Source: Streptomyces regalis (lineage in GTDB: Bacteria; Actinomycetota; Actinomycetes; Streptomycetales; Streptomycetaceae). From it: a DNA stretch of 64,000 nucleotides. Within the stretch, counting starts at the first letter, position 1; the number at the start of each line of letters is the position of its first letter. Made by a program: the position numbers and the translations under genes. Below, one piece after another: positions 27,137 through 35,519 of this stretch. The notes beneath the pieces are model-generated. The model had not been told where the DNA came from. It saw nothing but the letters and a program-made list of their open reading frames with translations, and did not search any database. The stretch is from positions 1-64,000 of the forward strand of contig NZ_LLZG01000104.1 of NCBI RefSeq assembly GCF_001509475.1. Direction: 5' to 3'.

Positions 27137-28266
27137 TCCGTCTCTGACTGCTCCTTCTGCTCCTGCACCTGCTGCTGTTTCTCCGCCTCCGGCTCCATGG
27201 CCTCCGGCGTCTCCGGCTCCTTCGGCTTCTCCGGCAGCTCCGCGGCCAGCGCGGCGGCGGCCTGCACCATGGGGAGGGCCAGCAGTCCTCCGGCCCCCTC
27301 CCCGACCCTCACACCCTGGTCGAGCAGCGGCTCCAGGGCCATCCGGTCCAGCGCCTTCGCCTGCCCCGGCTCCCCGCTGTTGTGTGCGGCCAGCCACCAG
27401 TCCGGCGCCCGGAAGGCGATCCGCTGCCCCACCAGCGCACAGGCGGCGACCACGACCCCGTCCAGCACGACCGGCATCTTCCGCACCGCGCTCTGCAGCA
27501 GGAACCCGGTGATCGCGGCGAGGTCGGCCCCGCCCACCGTCGCGAGCAACTGCAGCTGATCCCCGAGCACGGGCCGCGCCCGGCGCAGGGCGTCCCGGAT
27601 CGCCGCGCACTTGCGCATCCACACCAGGTCGTCGATGGCCAGGCCGCCCCGCCCGGTGACCACGGAGGCATCGGTCCCGCACAGCGCGGCGACCAGCACC
27701 CCGGCCGCCGTGGTCCCGCCGACGCTCACATCGCCGAGCACCACCAGATCCGTACCGGAGTCGGCCTCTTCGTCGGCCACCGCCACCCCGGCCCGGAAGG
27801 CGGCCTCCGCCTCCTCGAGCGTCAACGCGTCCTCGACATCGATACGACCGCTCCCGCGCCGCACCCGATGCCGTGCGACGGCCTCCGGCAGCGAGTCCGG
27901 GTCGCAGTCCAGCGCCATGTCGACGATGCGCACCGGAACCCCGAGCCGCCGCGCGAGCACGGACACCGGCCGGCCGCCCTCGAGGATCTCCCGCACCAAC
28001 TCCCCGGCGCCGCCCGCCGCTCGCGCCGAGACACCCAGCTCGGCGACGCCGTGGTCACCGGCGAACAGCACGACCCGCGGCTGTTCGATCGGCCGCACCG
28101 GTACGGCCGACTGCGCCGCCGCCAGCCACTCACCCAGTTCGTCGAGGCGGCCCAGCGCCCCGGGCGGCACGATCTGACGCTCACGGCGCGCCTCGGCGTC
28201 CCGGCGCACCCCACCGTCGGGGCGCTCGATCAGATCAGTGAAGTCGTCGAGATTAAGCGAGCTCAT
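27133..28266 (-). CDS. cobT: Nicotinate-nucleotide-dimethylbenzimidazole phosphoribosyltransferase
   Basis: Makes alpha-ribazole phosphate from dimethylbenzimidazole and nicotinate mononucleotide, the lower ligand of B12. 377 residues. Family motifs include PPGALGRLDELGEWLA, VVLFAGDHGVAELGVS, LGDVSVGGTTAA, and the catalytic segment near DWWLAAHNSGEPGQAKAL with EPLLDQGVRVGEGAGG, where the Glu is the expected base. The last 30 residues form a Glu/Gln/Pro-rich tail (KPKEPETPEAMEPEAEKQQQ), absent from typical enterobacterial CobT and probably disordered. No cobalamin riboswitch was recognised upstream. Confidence 0.95.
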   Translation of the reverse strand: MSSLNLDDFTDLIERPDGGVRRDAEARRERQIVPPGALGRLDELGEWLAAAQSAVPVRPIEQPRVVLFAGDHGVAELGVSARAAGGAGELVREILEGGRPVSVLARRLGVPVRIVDMALDCDPDSLPEAVARHRVRRGSGRIDVEDALTLEEAEAAFRAGVAVADEEADSGTDLVVLGDVSVGGTTAAGVLVAALCGTDASVVTGRGGLAIDDLVWMRKCAAIRDALRRARPVLGDQLQLLATVGGADLAAITGFLLQSAVRKMPVVLDGVVVAACALVGQRIAFRAPDWWLAAHNSGEPGQAKALDRMALEPLLDQGVRVGEGAGGLLALPMVQAAAALAAELPEKPKEPETPEAMEPEAEKQQQVQEQKEQSETE

Positions 28267-28566
28267 TCGCCGAACAGTACCGGCACCGGTCGAACAGAAC
28301 AGCGCCACATGGCTACTAGGCGCTCCGCTGGGAGTGCCGCGACAGTCCCGCGCCCCTTGGGGCGCTGCCGAACCGCAGTCGGCTTCGCCAGGTCCGCTTG
28401 GGGACTCCGCCACGTCACCGCCGCATCCGCGTGACGTCGTTGCACCCAAGATCGGCATCCCATACGTTCCGTTTTGCAGGGGATTGTCGGGGCATGCTCG
28501 CACCGTCCCGTCGTATGCCCCCCGCCGTACGCCCCCGCCATACGCCCACGCGCCCGGGAGCCGCCC
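28267..28566. other. Divergent intergenic region with partial dispersed repeat
   Basis: This 300-bp gap lies between cobT and the methyltransferase gene. At 28338-28365 it carries a partial reverse copy of the dispersed repeat (GACAGTCCCGCGCCCCTTGG). The rest holds GCCGTACGCCCCCGCCATACGCCCACGC-like short repeats just before the methyltransferase start, and no clear promoter motif. Confidence 0.4.
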
Positions 28567-29382
28567 ATGACCGCGACCGCACCCCCCGAACGACCCCGCG
28601 CGGACTGCGCGTTCTCCCTCGGCGCATGCCGGGACCAGCCCTACGTCCCCCGGCACCTGGGGCTCACGCGGCTGCCGTCCGGCCGGCTGAGGGCGGCGGC
28701 CCGCGCGGTGCTGTCCTTCCCCGAGCCGGAGAGCTGGCTGGACGTGGGCACGGGGTACGCCCGTTTCCCGGAGGTGGCGAAGGAACTCTTCCCGTACACG
28801 GCGTTCGACGGCCTGGACCCGACTTACCGCGTCCTGCACGCACGCGTGGCCGAGCGGGTGGAGGAGGCCCACGTCGGCAATCTGACGGACGGCCGCATCA
28901 AGGCCCGCCTGCGGGCCCGCTACGACATCGTCAGCATGCTCCGCCACCTGGAACACACCCCGGACCCCCGCGAGGAGCTCCGCGCCGCCCTCACGGTCCT
29001 CAGACCCGGCGGCCTCCTCCTTCTCGAACTCCCCGACCCGCGTTGCGTGTTCGCCCTGCTGCTCGGCAGATGGTGGACCCCGCACAGCCGCCCGGGCCAC
29101 CTGCACCTGATTCCGCTGGGCACACTCTGCCGGGAACTGGAGTCCCAGGGCTGCACGATCCTCTCCGCGGACCGCCGCACCCCGCACCTCCCGTACGACC
29201 TCGCGGCCACGACCTCGCGGGCGCTGTCGTTCTTCCTGCCCTCGCTGCTGTCCCGAGCGTGCGCGCCACTGGTGGCCGTGGCCTGGACGCTCGACCACAT
29301 CCTGGCCCCCGTACTGCGCCACACCCGCTTCTCGAACACGTACCGCGTCATCGCCCGCAAGGACCCGACCGCACGGGCCTAA
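28567..29382 (+). CDS. SAM-dependent methyltransferase, class I
   Basis: 271 residues. The SAM-binding glycine loop is SWLDVGTGYARFPEVA (about residues 58-73), followed by an acidic strand end (FDGLDP). The segment YDIVSMLRHLEHTPDPREELRAALTVLRPGG matches the methyltransferase_11/ubiE-type motif. The C-terminal part (about 205-255) is more hydrophobic. The substrate is unknown. It lies convergent with the CobU-fusion gene, whose stop overlaps its own by 4 bp, and divergent from cobT. A role in cobalamin metabolism is possible but not shown. Confidence 0.8.
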   Translation: MTATAPPERPRADCAFSLGACRDQPYVPRHLGLTRLPSGRLRAAARAVLSFPEPESWLDVGTGYARFPEVAKELFPYTAFDGLDPTYRVLHARVAERVEEAHVGNLTDGRIKARLRARYDIVSMLRHLEHTPDPREELRAALTVLRPGGLLLLELPDPRCVFALLLGRWWTPHSRPGHLHLIPLGTLCRELESQGCTILSADRRTPHLPYDLAATTSRALSFFLPSLLSRACAPLVAVAWTLDHILAPVLRHTRFSNTYRVIARKDPTARA

Positions 29383-30581
29383 CCCCGCAACACCAGCGCC
29401 TGCCCCGCTACCACCAGCACCACCTGCTCGCACTCCCCGGCGAACGCCGCGTTCAGCCGGCCCAGCTCGTCCCGGTACCGTCGCCCCGACGCCGTGGCCG
29501 GCACGATTCCCGACCCGACCTCGTTCGATACGGCGACCAGAGTCCGCCGCGTGGCCCGCACCGCCTCCGTCAGCTCCCGCACCCGTTCCCTCAGCGCCCG
29601 CTCCCCGCCGTCCGCCCACACCGCGTCGTCCCACGCCCCGACGGAGTCCATGGCGTCCGTCAGCCACAGGGACAGACAGTCGACGAGCAACGGCGCCCCG
29701 GCCTCGGCCAGCAGCGGCACCAGGTCGCACGTCTCGGCCGTACGCCATGACCCCGGCCGCCGCTCCCGGTGCGCGGCGACCCGCGCCGCCCACTCGGTGT
29801 CCCCGCTGCGGCTGCCCCCGGTCGCCACGTACAGCACATCGGGGAAGGCCTCCAACCGCCGCTCCGCCTCCACCGACTTCCCGGACCGGGCCCCGCCCAG
29901 CACCAGGGTCCGCCGCGGCACATCCGGCACGTCCTCGTACGCCCCCACCACCAGCGTCGCCCCGTCCGGCACCGCCCGCGCCCCCGCCGCGGCCAGCCGC
30001 CGCCGCAACTCGGCACCCGGCGGCACGTCATGGTCCAGATGGACGGCGATGACATCCGTCGTCGGCCCGACCGCGCCCACCGCCCGCAGCTTGGCCAGGG
30101 CGTCCGGCCGCCCCACGACATCGGCGACCACCATGTCGTACATCCCGACGGCCCCGTTCTCCAGCCCGGCCGGCGCGCCCCCCGGCGGCAGATACAGCAG
30201 CCGCTGCCCGCCCGGCCCGGTCACCGCGTACCCCGTGCCCGGCGAGTCCATCGCCACCGCCCGCACCCGATGCCCCGTCAGCAGCGTCAACTCCCGCCCG
30301 TCCGGCACCCGCCCGGGCTGCGGCAGGCCCGCCGGCACCTCGACGGCGGGCCCGTCGTGCGGATGCGACAGCAACACCTGCCGTACGCCCCCCAGCGAAC
30401 GCCCCGCCCGAGCCGCCGCGAACGCCGCCCCGGGCGTCAGATCGAGCAACAGCGCCCCGTCGACGAGCAACGCGGTGGCCGCCCGCGCATCATCGCCGAG
30501 CGCGCCGGCACAGGCCGCACACGGACAGTCGGGGCGGGGGAGTCCCGCGGGGGCACCGGTGCCGAGGAGAGTCAGTTCCAC
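29379..30581 (-). CDS. cobU: Metallo-beta-lactamase-like domain fused to CobU (cobinamide kinase/guanylyltransferase)
   Basis: 400-residue fusion. Residues 1-220 resemble a metallo-beta-lactamase/PhnP-type fold (MELTLLGTGAPAGLPRPDCPC, then VLLSHPHDGPAVE in place of the canonical HxHxDH). Residues about 225-400 are CobU: P-loop LGGARSGKSVEAE, VLYVATGGSRSGDTEW, LLVDCLSLWLTD and VSNEVGSGIVP. CobU phosphorylates adenosylcobinamide and then transfers GMP to it, supplying the substrate for CobS. The N-terminal domain retains only part of the metal site, so its activity is doubtful; it may act on a related phosphoester or be structural. Confidence 0.9.
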   Translation of the reverse strand: MELTLLGTGAPAGLPRPDCPCAACAGALGDDARAATALLVDGALLLDLTPGAAFAAARAGRSLGGVRQVLLSHPHDGPAVEVPAGLPQPGRVPDGRELTLLTGHRVRAVAMDSPGTGYAVTGPGGQRLLYLPPGGAPAGLENGAVGMYDMVVADVVGRPDALAKLRAVGAVGPTTDVIAVHLDHDVPPGAELRRRLAAAGARAVPDGATLVVGAYEDVPDVPRRTLVLGGARSGKSVEAERRLEAFPDVLYVATGGSRSGDTEWAARVAAHRERRPGSWRTAETCDLVPLLAEAGAPLLVDCLSLWLTDAMDSVGAWDDAVWADGGERALRERVRELTEAVRATRRTLVAVSNEVGSGIVPATASGRRYRDELGRLNAAFAGECEQVVLVVAGQALVLRG

Positions 30582-30638
30582 GAAACTGATTTTCGCGTGT
30601 CTGCGCAGGTCTCGCGCATCCGGCTAGGCTCAGAACAG

Positions 30639-30660
30639 GAGCCGGACCAAGATCCGGCTC
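30639..30660 (+). promoter_or_regulatory. Leader hairpin upstream of the 70-residue protein gene
   Basis: GAGCCGGA and TCCGGCTC pair around a 6-base loop, 34 bp before the ATG at 30695. A TAGGCT at 30625-30630 could be a -10 box for this gene. It may be an mRNA stabiliser or a terminator-like leader element. Confidence 0.4.
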
Positions 30661-30694
30661 TTGCTCTGCACGTGCTGACACCTTGGAGGCGTAC

Positions 30695-30907
30695 ATGGCG
30701 GCATGGACGTGGCGGTTCGAGAAGGCCGACGGGGCGGAGGTCCAGCCCGCGGTGCAGCCCGAGGAGTTCACCACCCAGGGGGACGCCGAGTCCTGGGTCG
30801 GGGAGAACTGGAAGGCGCTGCTCGAGGGCGGTGCGGACCAGGTGCGGCTGTACGAGGACTCCACGGAGATCTACGGGCCGATGAGCCTGCACGCCGAGCA
30901 GGCCTAG
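30695..30907 (+). CDS. Small acidic conserved protein, 70 residues
   Basis: Unrecognised small cytoplasmic protein (MAAWTWRFEKADG start, ESWVGENWKALLEGGADQV, ending in an acidic STEIYGPMSLHAEQA). Its composition and length suggest a compact alpha/beta fold. GGAGG lies 8 bases upstream of the ATG. It is convergent with the HtrA-like protease gene. No function is assigned. Confidence 0.75.
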   Translation: MAAWTWRFEKADGAEVQPAVQPEEFTTQGDAESWVGENWKALLEGGADQVRLYEDSTEIYGPMSLHAEQA

Positions 30908-30959
30908 GCGGAGGGGGGTGAGGGCCACACGGTCGTCCGGCCCTCGCCCCGCCCTCACG

Positions 30960-32051
30960 TCACTGCTCACCCAGCGTCACATCCACCGTCTTCTCATTGC
31001 CGTTGCGCGTGTACGTCACCGTCGTCCGCGCGCCCGGCCTGTCGGAGGCAAGCTCCTCGGAGAGTGAGGTGATGGTCGTGATGTCGGTGTCACCGAGCCG
31101 GGTGATGACGTCCCCGGGCTCGATTCCGGCCTTGTCGGCCGCCCCGCCCGCCATCACCTCGACCACGGCGACGCCCGCGACCTCGTAGTCGTCGTTCACG
31201 ACCGTACGGCCGGTGATGCCGAGCGCCGCCCGGCCCGATTCGGTGACCCTGCCGTCCTTGACGATCTGGTCGGCGATCGTCCGCACCGTCGACGCCGGGA
31301 TCGCGAACCCGATTCCGGGCGCCGCGCCCTCCCCGGCCCCCGGGAAGGTGGCCGCGAGGGTCGGGATGCCGATGACCCGCCCGTCGAGGTTCACCAGGGC
31401 GCCACCGCTGTTGCCGGGGTTGATCGCGGCCGACGTCTGCACCATGTTGGCGATCGTCGCGCCCGTGCCACCCCCGCTGCGGCCCTCGGTGACGGTCCGT
31501 CCGGTCGCCGACACGATGCCCTGCGTCACGCTGGACGACAGCCCCAGCGGTGAGCCCATGGCCAGCACGATCTGCCCGACCTCGACCTTCGCCGAGTCCC
31601 CGAACGCCGCCGCCTTCAGCCCCTTCGGCGCCTTGTCCAGCTTGATGACGGCGAGGTCCTGCTGCGGGTACGAGGAGACGAGCCGCGCGGTGAGCGTGTC
31701 CTCGCTGTTGGCGGTCGTCACCCGGAAGCTGTCCTCGTCCCCGACGACATGCGCGTTGGTGACGATGTGCCCCTGGCCGTCGTAGACCACGCCCGAGCCC
31801 AGATCATTCCTGGCCTGGATCTGCACGACGGATGGCAGAACGTCCTTGATCACCTTCAGATACCCGTCCTGGAGATCGTCGGCCGCCTCGACCGCCATCG
31901 GCACGGCGGCCTGCGTGGTCGTGTCCTCATCCCCTCCCGGGGACAGGGAGCCGGAACACCCGGAGAGAAGGGAGAGGAAGAGCCCGAGACAGCAGGAGAG
32001 GACGGCGACCGGAAAGGCCGACCGCAGGGCACGGAAACGGCGAGCGTCCAT
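30960..32051 (-). CDS. HtrA/DegP-like trypsin-PDZ protease, lipoprotein
   Basis: Envelope serine protease of the S1C family, 363 residues. A signal with lipobox LLSGC (Cys32) anchors it outside the membrane. The trypsin-like domain has the triad H101 (TNAHVV), D132 (QDLAVIKLD) and S215 (NPGNSGGAL). A single PDZ domain (about 265-360, with AADKAGIEPGDVITRLGD) recognises C-termini of unfolded proteins. It probably degrades misfolded exported proteins. With PspA a few genes away, an envelope-stress context is likely. The C-terminus (TVDVTLGEQ) is complete. Confidence 0.93.
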   Translation of the reverse strand: MDARRFRALRSAFPVAVLSCCLGLFLSLLSGCSGSLSPGGDEDTTTQAAVPMAVEAADDLQDGYLKVIKDVLPSVVQIQARNDLGSGVVYDGQGHIVTNAHVVGDEDSFRVTTANSEDTLTARLVSSYPQQDLAVIKLDKAPKGLKAAAFGDSAKVEVGQIVLAMGSPLGLSSSVTQGIVSATGRTVTEGRSGGGTGATIANMVQTSAAINPGNSGGALVNLDGRVIGIPTLAATFPGAGEGAAPGIGFAIPASTVRTIADQIVKDGRVTESGRAALGITGRTVVNDDYEVAGVAVVEVMAGGAADKAGIEPGDVITRLGDTDITTITSLSEELASDRPGARTTVTYTRNGNEKTVDVTLGEQ

Positions 32052-32173
32052 GCCCCGAGTCTCACCTCGGGTCCTGGCCCCGGCCCGTAGTGCTCACCCG
32101 AACGAGCCCGGCCGGGGATTGCGGGCGGGCGCGGGGCGAGGGAGCGATGGGCCTGGCCGGCCATTGCGGGACC

Positions 32174-32546
32174 CAGCCGCGCACTGCACACGGGTAACGG
32201 GTTCAGCCGCGTGCCCGCGTACGGATGGCGGGTTCAGCCGCGCGCGTGTGCATGGACAGCGGGTCCAGCCGTGCGCCGGCGCACGGCCAGGGGGTTCCGT
32301 CGTGAGCCCGCGCATGGGTGACGAGGTTCGGTCGTGTGCTCGCGTCCGGACAGCGGGTTCAGTCGTGCGCCCGCGTACGGACATCGGGTTTAGCCGCGCG
32401 CCTGTGCACGGATAGCGGGTTTCAGTCGCGCGCCCGTGCGCGGGCGAGGGGGCCAGCCGTGCGCCCGTGCACGGGTGACGGCTTCGGTCGTGCGCCCGCG
32501 TACGGACAACGGGTCCAGCCCTGCACCCGCGCACGGACAACGGGCT
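32174..32546. repeat. Twelve tandem 31-bp hairpin-forming repeats
   Basis: Twelve head-to-tail units of 30-32 bp, each beginning CAGCCGTGCGCCC or close to it and ending with CGGACAGCGGGTT or a variant. Units differ at several positions. Many contain self-complementary centres, such as GTGCGCCGGCGCAC in the fourth unit. The array starts exactly at the stop codon of the methyltransferase (minus strand) and lies between it and the HtrA-like gene start, so it could be transcribed with the former. There are no unique spacers, so this is not CRISPR. Confidence 0.85.
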
Positions 32547-33334
32547 CAGCCCCGCACCCCGCACAGATGCAGCAACGCAGCGACGCTCCGATAGGGATCC
32601 GTCTTCCCGGCTCGCTCCTCGACCGCCAGCAACGCCTCCACGTCCGCCGGGATCTCCGCCCCGTCGACCGCCGTGTCGGTGAACACCCGCACCCCGTACC
32701 AGGCGTGCAGCGGCGCCGCGATGCCCGCGAGCGTCGCCGTCAGGTCCGTGAGCCGGTCCGCCCGTACGTCGAGCCCCAGCCGATTGCGGTACGCGGTGGT
32801 GTCGAAGGCGGCCAGCGCCCCGGCCCAGTCCCCGGCCAGTCCCGGCCGCATGGCCAGCGCGTCGCCGTTGCGCACCAGCAGCGACAGCAGTCCGCCCGGG
32901 GCGAGCATCCGGGCCAGCCCGGCCAGCAGCGGATCGGGCTCCTCGATGTACATCAGCACGCCATGGCACAGCACGACATCGAAGCTGCCCGGCAGAAAGT
33001 GGACGCCGGTGTCCCGTCCGTCCCCCTGGACGATGCGGACCCGCTCGCGGATCCCCTCGGGCTCGCGGGCGAGCTCCTCCCGGGCCGCGGCGATCATCTT
33101 CGGGTCCTGCTCGACGCCGGTCACCTGATGCCCGGCCCTGGCCAGGCGCAGCGCCTGCGTGCCCTGGCCCATGCCCACGTCGAGCACCCGCAGCCGCTGC
33201 CCGACCGGGAACCGCCCGGCTATCTGCTCGTCGAGCTGCCGGGCGACCAGCTCCTGTCGTACGACATTACGCAGCCCGCCCAATTTACTGAGCCAGGCGT
33301 CGGCCGCACCCCCGGTGAAAGCAGCTGCGCTCAG
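32546..33334 (-). CDS. SAM-dependent methyltransferase, class I
   Basis: 262 residues from a probable CTG start. The SAM-binding loop is LRVLDVGMGQGTQALRLARAG, then VTGVEQDPKM for the ribose-binding Asp/Glu, and FDVVLCHGVLMYI. Family members (CmoA/SmtA-like) include enzymes acting on nucleic acids or small molecules; the substrate is unknown. No ATG, GTG or TTG is well placed, but CTG at 33334-33332 overlaps the stop of the upstream DUF3043 gene (CTGA) and follows CGGAGAG, so CTG initiation with coupling is proposed. The array of 31-bp repeats begins at its stop codon. Confidence 0.7.
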   Translation of the reverse strand: MSAAAFTGGAADAWLSKLGGLRNVVRQELVARQLDEQIAGRFPVGQRLRVLDVGMGQGTQALRLARAGHQVTGVEQDPKMIAAAREELAREPEGIRERVRIVQGDGRDTGVHFLPGSFDVVLCHGVLMYIEEPDPLLAGLARMLAPGGLLSLLVRNGDALAMRPGLAGDWAGALAAFDTTAYRNRLGLDVRADRLTDLTATLAGIAAPLHAWYGVRVFTDTAVDGAEIPADVEALLAVEERAGKTDPYRSVAALLHLCGVRG

Positions 33335-33930
33335 GGCCGCTCTCCGCGCTTGACCTGCGGCTTCGGCAGCCGGAGCCGGCGCATCTGCAGGGAACGCATC
33401 AGCGCGTAGGCGACGGCACCACGCTTGGGGGCGTCGGGGAAGCGCTCGGCGAGCTGCTTCTTCAGACGGAAGCCGGTGACGACCGAGTCGAGCACGATGA
33501 GCACGATCACGATCAGCCACAGCAGCAGCGCGATGTTCTGCAGCGCTGGAACCTGCACCATGCTCAGCACGAGGATGACCACGGCCATCGGCAGGAAGAA
33601 CTCCGCGATGTTGAAGCGCGAGTCGATGAAGTCACGCGCGAACTTGCGGACCGGACCCTTGTCGCGGGCCGGCAGATACCGCTCGTCGCCCCCGGCCAGC
33701 GCCTGGCGCTGCTTCTCCAGGGCGGCCCGGCGCTCCTCGCGCTGGCGCTTGGCGGCATCCTTGCGCGTCATCGACGTGTTGGCCACGCTGCGACGCTGCG
33801 ACTGGGCCTCACTGCGCTTGGGCGTGGGGCGGCCCTTCGGGGCCTCGGGGTGACGGGACTGAGTGGAGTCGGTCACCAGCGCCTTGTCGGCGGTCTGGGC
33901 CTTCTCTTCCTTGGCACGGCTACGGAACAC
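33331..33930 (-). CDS. DUF3043 membrane protein
   Basis: 199 residues. The start VFRSRAKEEKAQ is the usual N-terminus of actinobacterial DUF3043 proteins. A highly charged cytoplasmic part (residues 1-105, rich in Lys/Arg/Gln/Glu) precedes two hydrophobic helices (about 110-132 and 135-155: EFFLPMAVVILVLSMVQVP and IALLLWLIVIVLIVLDSVV), and a basic C-terminal tail follows. Function is unknown; genes of this family neighbour pspA in many actinobacteria. The GTG start has no convincing ribosome site, so leaderless translation is possible. Confidence 0.85.
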   Translation of the reverse strand: MFRSRAKEEKAQTADKALVTDSTQSRHPEAPKGRPTPKRSEAQSQRRSVANTSMTRKDAAKRQREERRAALEKQRQALAGGDERYLPARDKGPVRKFARDFIDSRFNIAEFFLPMAVVILVLSMVQVPALQNIALLLWLIVIVLIVLDSVVTGFRLKKQLAERFPDAPKRGAVAYALMRSLQMRRLRLPKPQVKRGERP

Positions 33931-34279
33931 AAAACCCAAGGGTACGGGGTACCGGGGCATGGACGTCAGCCCGGCGGGGAACGATCCGGCAACACCAGTC
34001 GTCGTAGGGGGACAGAGGGGACGTTGCAGACGGTTCGTTCGGCGGCCATCGGGAAGGCGCTCGGGCGGCACCGGGCGGACACTCATGGAACCCATTCATG
34101 AGTCCACCCATGAGCCACCCGGGAGTCACCTACTCCTTACGCCGGAGCGGGAGCGTCAGCAGTCGTCCTTGGGGATGAGCGCATCCGTCCCCGAACAGTG
34201 CGTCAATGGATGCAGGGCCCGTACTGTGGGTTCTGTCGCAGAGCTGGAGCTGGACGTCAGAAGGGGGCGCGCGAAGCCC
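33931..34279. other. Intergenic region upstream of pspA with nested inverted repeats
   Basis: This 349-bp divergent gap separates DUF3043 and pspA. ACTCATG at 34081-34087 and CATGAGT at 34097-34103 form an inverted repeat; a further CCATGAG follows at about 34109. These could be operator sites for an envelope-stress regulator, but none is assigned. Otherwise nothing recognisable. Confidence 0.4.
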
Positions 34280-35077
34280 ATGAGCGGTGTCATGAAGCGT
34301 ATGGGGATGATCTTCCGCGCGAAGGCGAACAAGGCCCTTGACCGGGCCGAGGACCCGCGCGAGACCCTCGATTACTCGTACCAGAAGCAGCTGGAGCTGC
34401 TCCAGAAGGTCCGCCGCGGCGTCGCCGACGTGGCCACCTCGCGCAAGCGCCTGGAACTCCAGCTCAACCAGCTGCAGTCGCAGTCCACCAAGCTGGAGGA
34501 CCAGGGCCGCAAGGCGCTCGCGCTGGGCCGTGAGGACCTGGCCCGCGAGGCGCTGTCCCGCCGCGCCGCCCTCCAGCAGCAGGTGACGGACCTGGAGACG
34601 CAGCACGCGACCCTGCAGGGCGAGGAGGAGAAGCTCACCCTTGCGGCCCAGCGCCTGCAGGCCAAGGTCGACGCCTTCCGCACCAAGAAGGAGACGATCA
34701 AGGCCACGTACACCGCGGCCCAGGCCCAGACCCGGATCGGCGAGGCGTTCTCCGGTATCTCGGAGGAGATGGGCGACGTCGGCCTGGCGATTCAGCGGGC
34801 GGAGGACAAGACGGCCCAGCTCCAGGCGCGGGCCGGTGCGATCGACGAACTTCTCGCCTCCGGCGCCCTCGACGACCAGTCGGGGATGCACAAGGACGAC
34901 ATCCAGGCCGAGCTGGACCGGCTCTCCGGTGGTACGGATGTAGAGCTGGAACTGCAGCGCATGAAGGCGGAGCTGGCCGGTGGCCCGTCGGGCGGCCAGC
35001 AGGCCATCGAGGGCGGCAACGGCCAGTCGCAGGCCCAGCAGCAGCCGCAGGACACCCCGCGCTTCGACAAGCAGTAG
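34280..35077 (+). CDS. pspA: Phage-shock protein A homologue
   Basis: 265-residue PspA/IM30 protein that binds stressed membranes and forms ESCRT-III-like assemblies. A short amphipathic N-terminus (MKRMGMIFRAKANKALDRAEDP) is followed by a near-continuous coiled coil from about residue 30 to 175 (RRGVADVATSRKRLELQLNQ and on). The Gln-rich C-terminal 40 residues (QAIEGGNGQSQAQQQ) are low-complexity and typical of Streptomyces. The start is GGGGGC-preceded; an alternative ATG lies 12 bases downstream. pspAA follows after 33 bp, forming a stress operon, with a two-component pair downstream. Confidence 0.93.
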   Translation: MSGVMKRMGMIFRAKANKALDRAEDPRETLDYSYQKQLELLQKVRRGVADVATSRKRLELQLNQLQSQSTKLEDQGRKALALGREDLAREALSRRAALQQQVTDLETQHATLQGEEEKLTLAAQRLQAKVDAFRTKKETIKATYTAAQAQTRIGEAFSGISEEMGDVGLAIQRAEDKTAQLQARAGAIDELLASGALDDQSGMHKDDIQAELDRLSGGTDVELELQRMKAELAGGPSGGQQAIEGGNGQSQAQQQPQDTPRFDKQ

Positions 35078-35110
35078 CCGACGTCCGGGGCTCACGCCTA
35101 GGAGGGCGAG

Positions 35111-35398
35111 ATGGGCGACATGATCGTCCGGATCATGGGTGAAGGGCAGGTGAAGCTGTCCGACAGCCACCTGCCCGAGCTGAACAAGCTCGACGACGAG
35201 CTCCTGGTGGAGATGGAGAACGGCGACGGTCCCGGCTTCCGCCGCACCCTCGCCGGACTCCTGTCCAAGGTCCGCGAACTCGGCGAGCCCCTGCCCGACG
35301 ACTCCCTGGAACCGTCCGAACTGATCCTTCCGTCGCCGGACGCGACGCTGGAGGAGGTCCGGGAGCTGCTGAGCGACGACGGCTTGATCCCGGGTTGA
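35111..35398 (+). CDS. pspAA: PspA-associated protein PspAA
   Basis: 95-residue acidic protein. It opens MIVRIMGEGQVKLSDSHLPEL, typical of PspA-associated proteins, which sit next to pspA in actinobacteria, and continues LNKLDDELLVEMENGDGPGFRRTLAGLL. Function is probably modulation of PspA assembly or partner binding (family knowledge; details unknown). AGGAGGGCGAG precedes the ATG. Confidence 0.88.
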   Translation: MGDMIVRIMGEGQVKLSDSHLPELNKLDDELLVEMENGDGPGFRRTLAGLLSKVRELGEPLPDDSLEPSELILPSPDATLEEVRELLSDDGLIPG

Positions 35399-35519
35399 GC
35401 TGGGGTGCCTCTCGACGCCGGTCCGTAATAACCAGCCCGTCCGGCGCGGGGGTCTGGGGGCGGCGACCCTCAGGCGACGCGCACTGCAACGCCGGGCACA
35501 CACCACAAGGAACCTCCAG

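Noticed and set aside
28267..28566. Cobalamin riboswitch before cobT
   Set aside because: No match to the B12-box or conserved helices on either strand.
32174..32546. CRISPR array
   Set aside because: The 31-bp units are contiguous with no unique spacers, and no cas genes are near.
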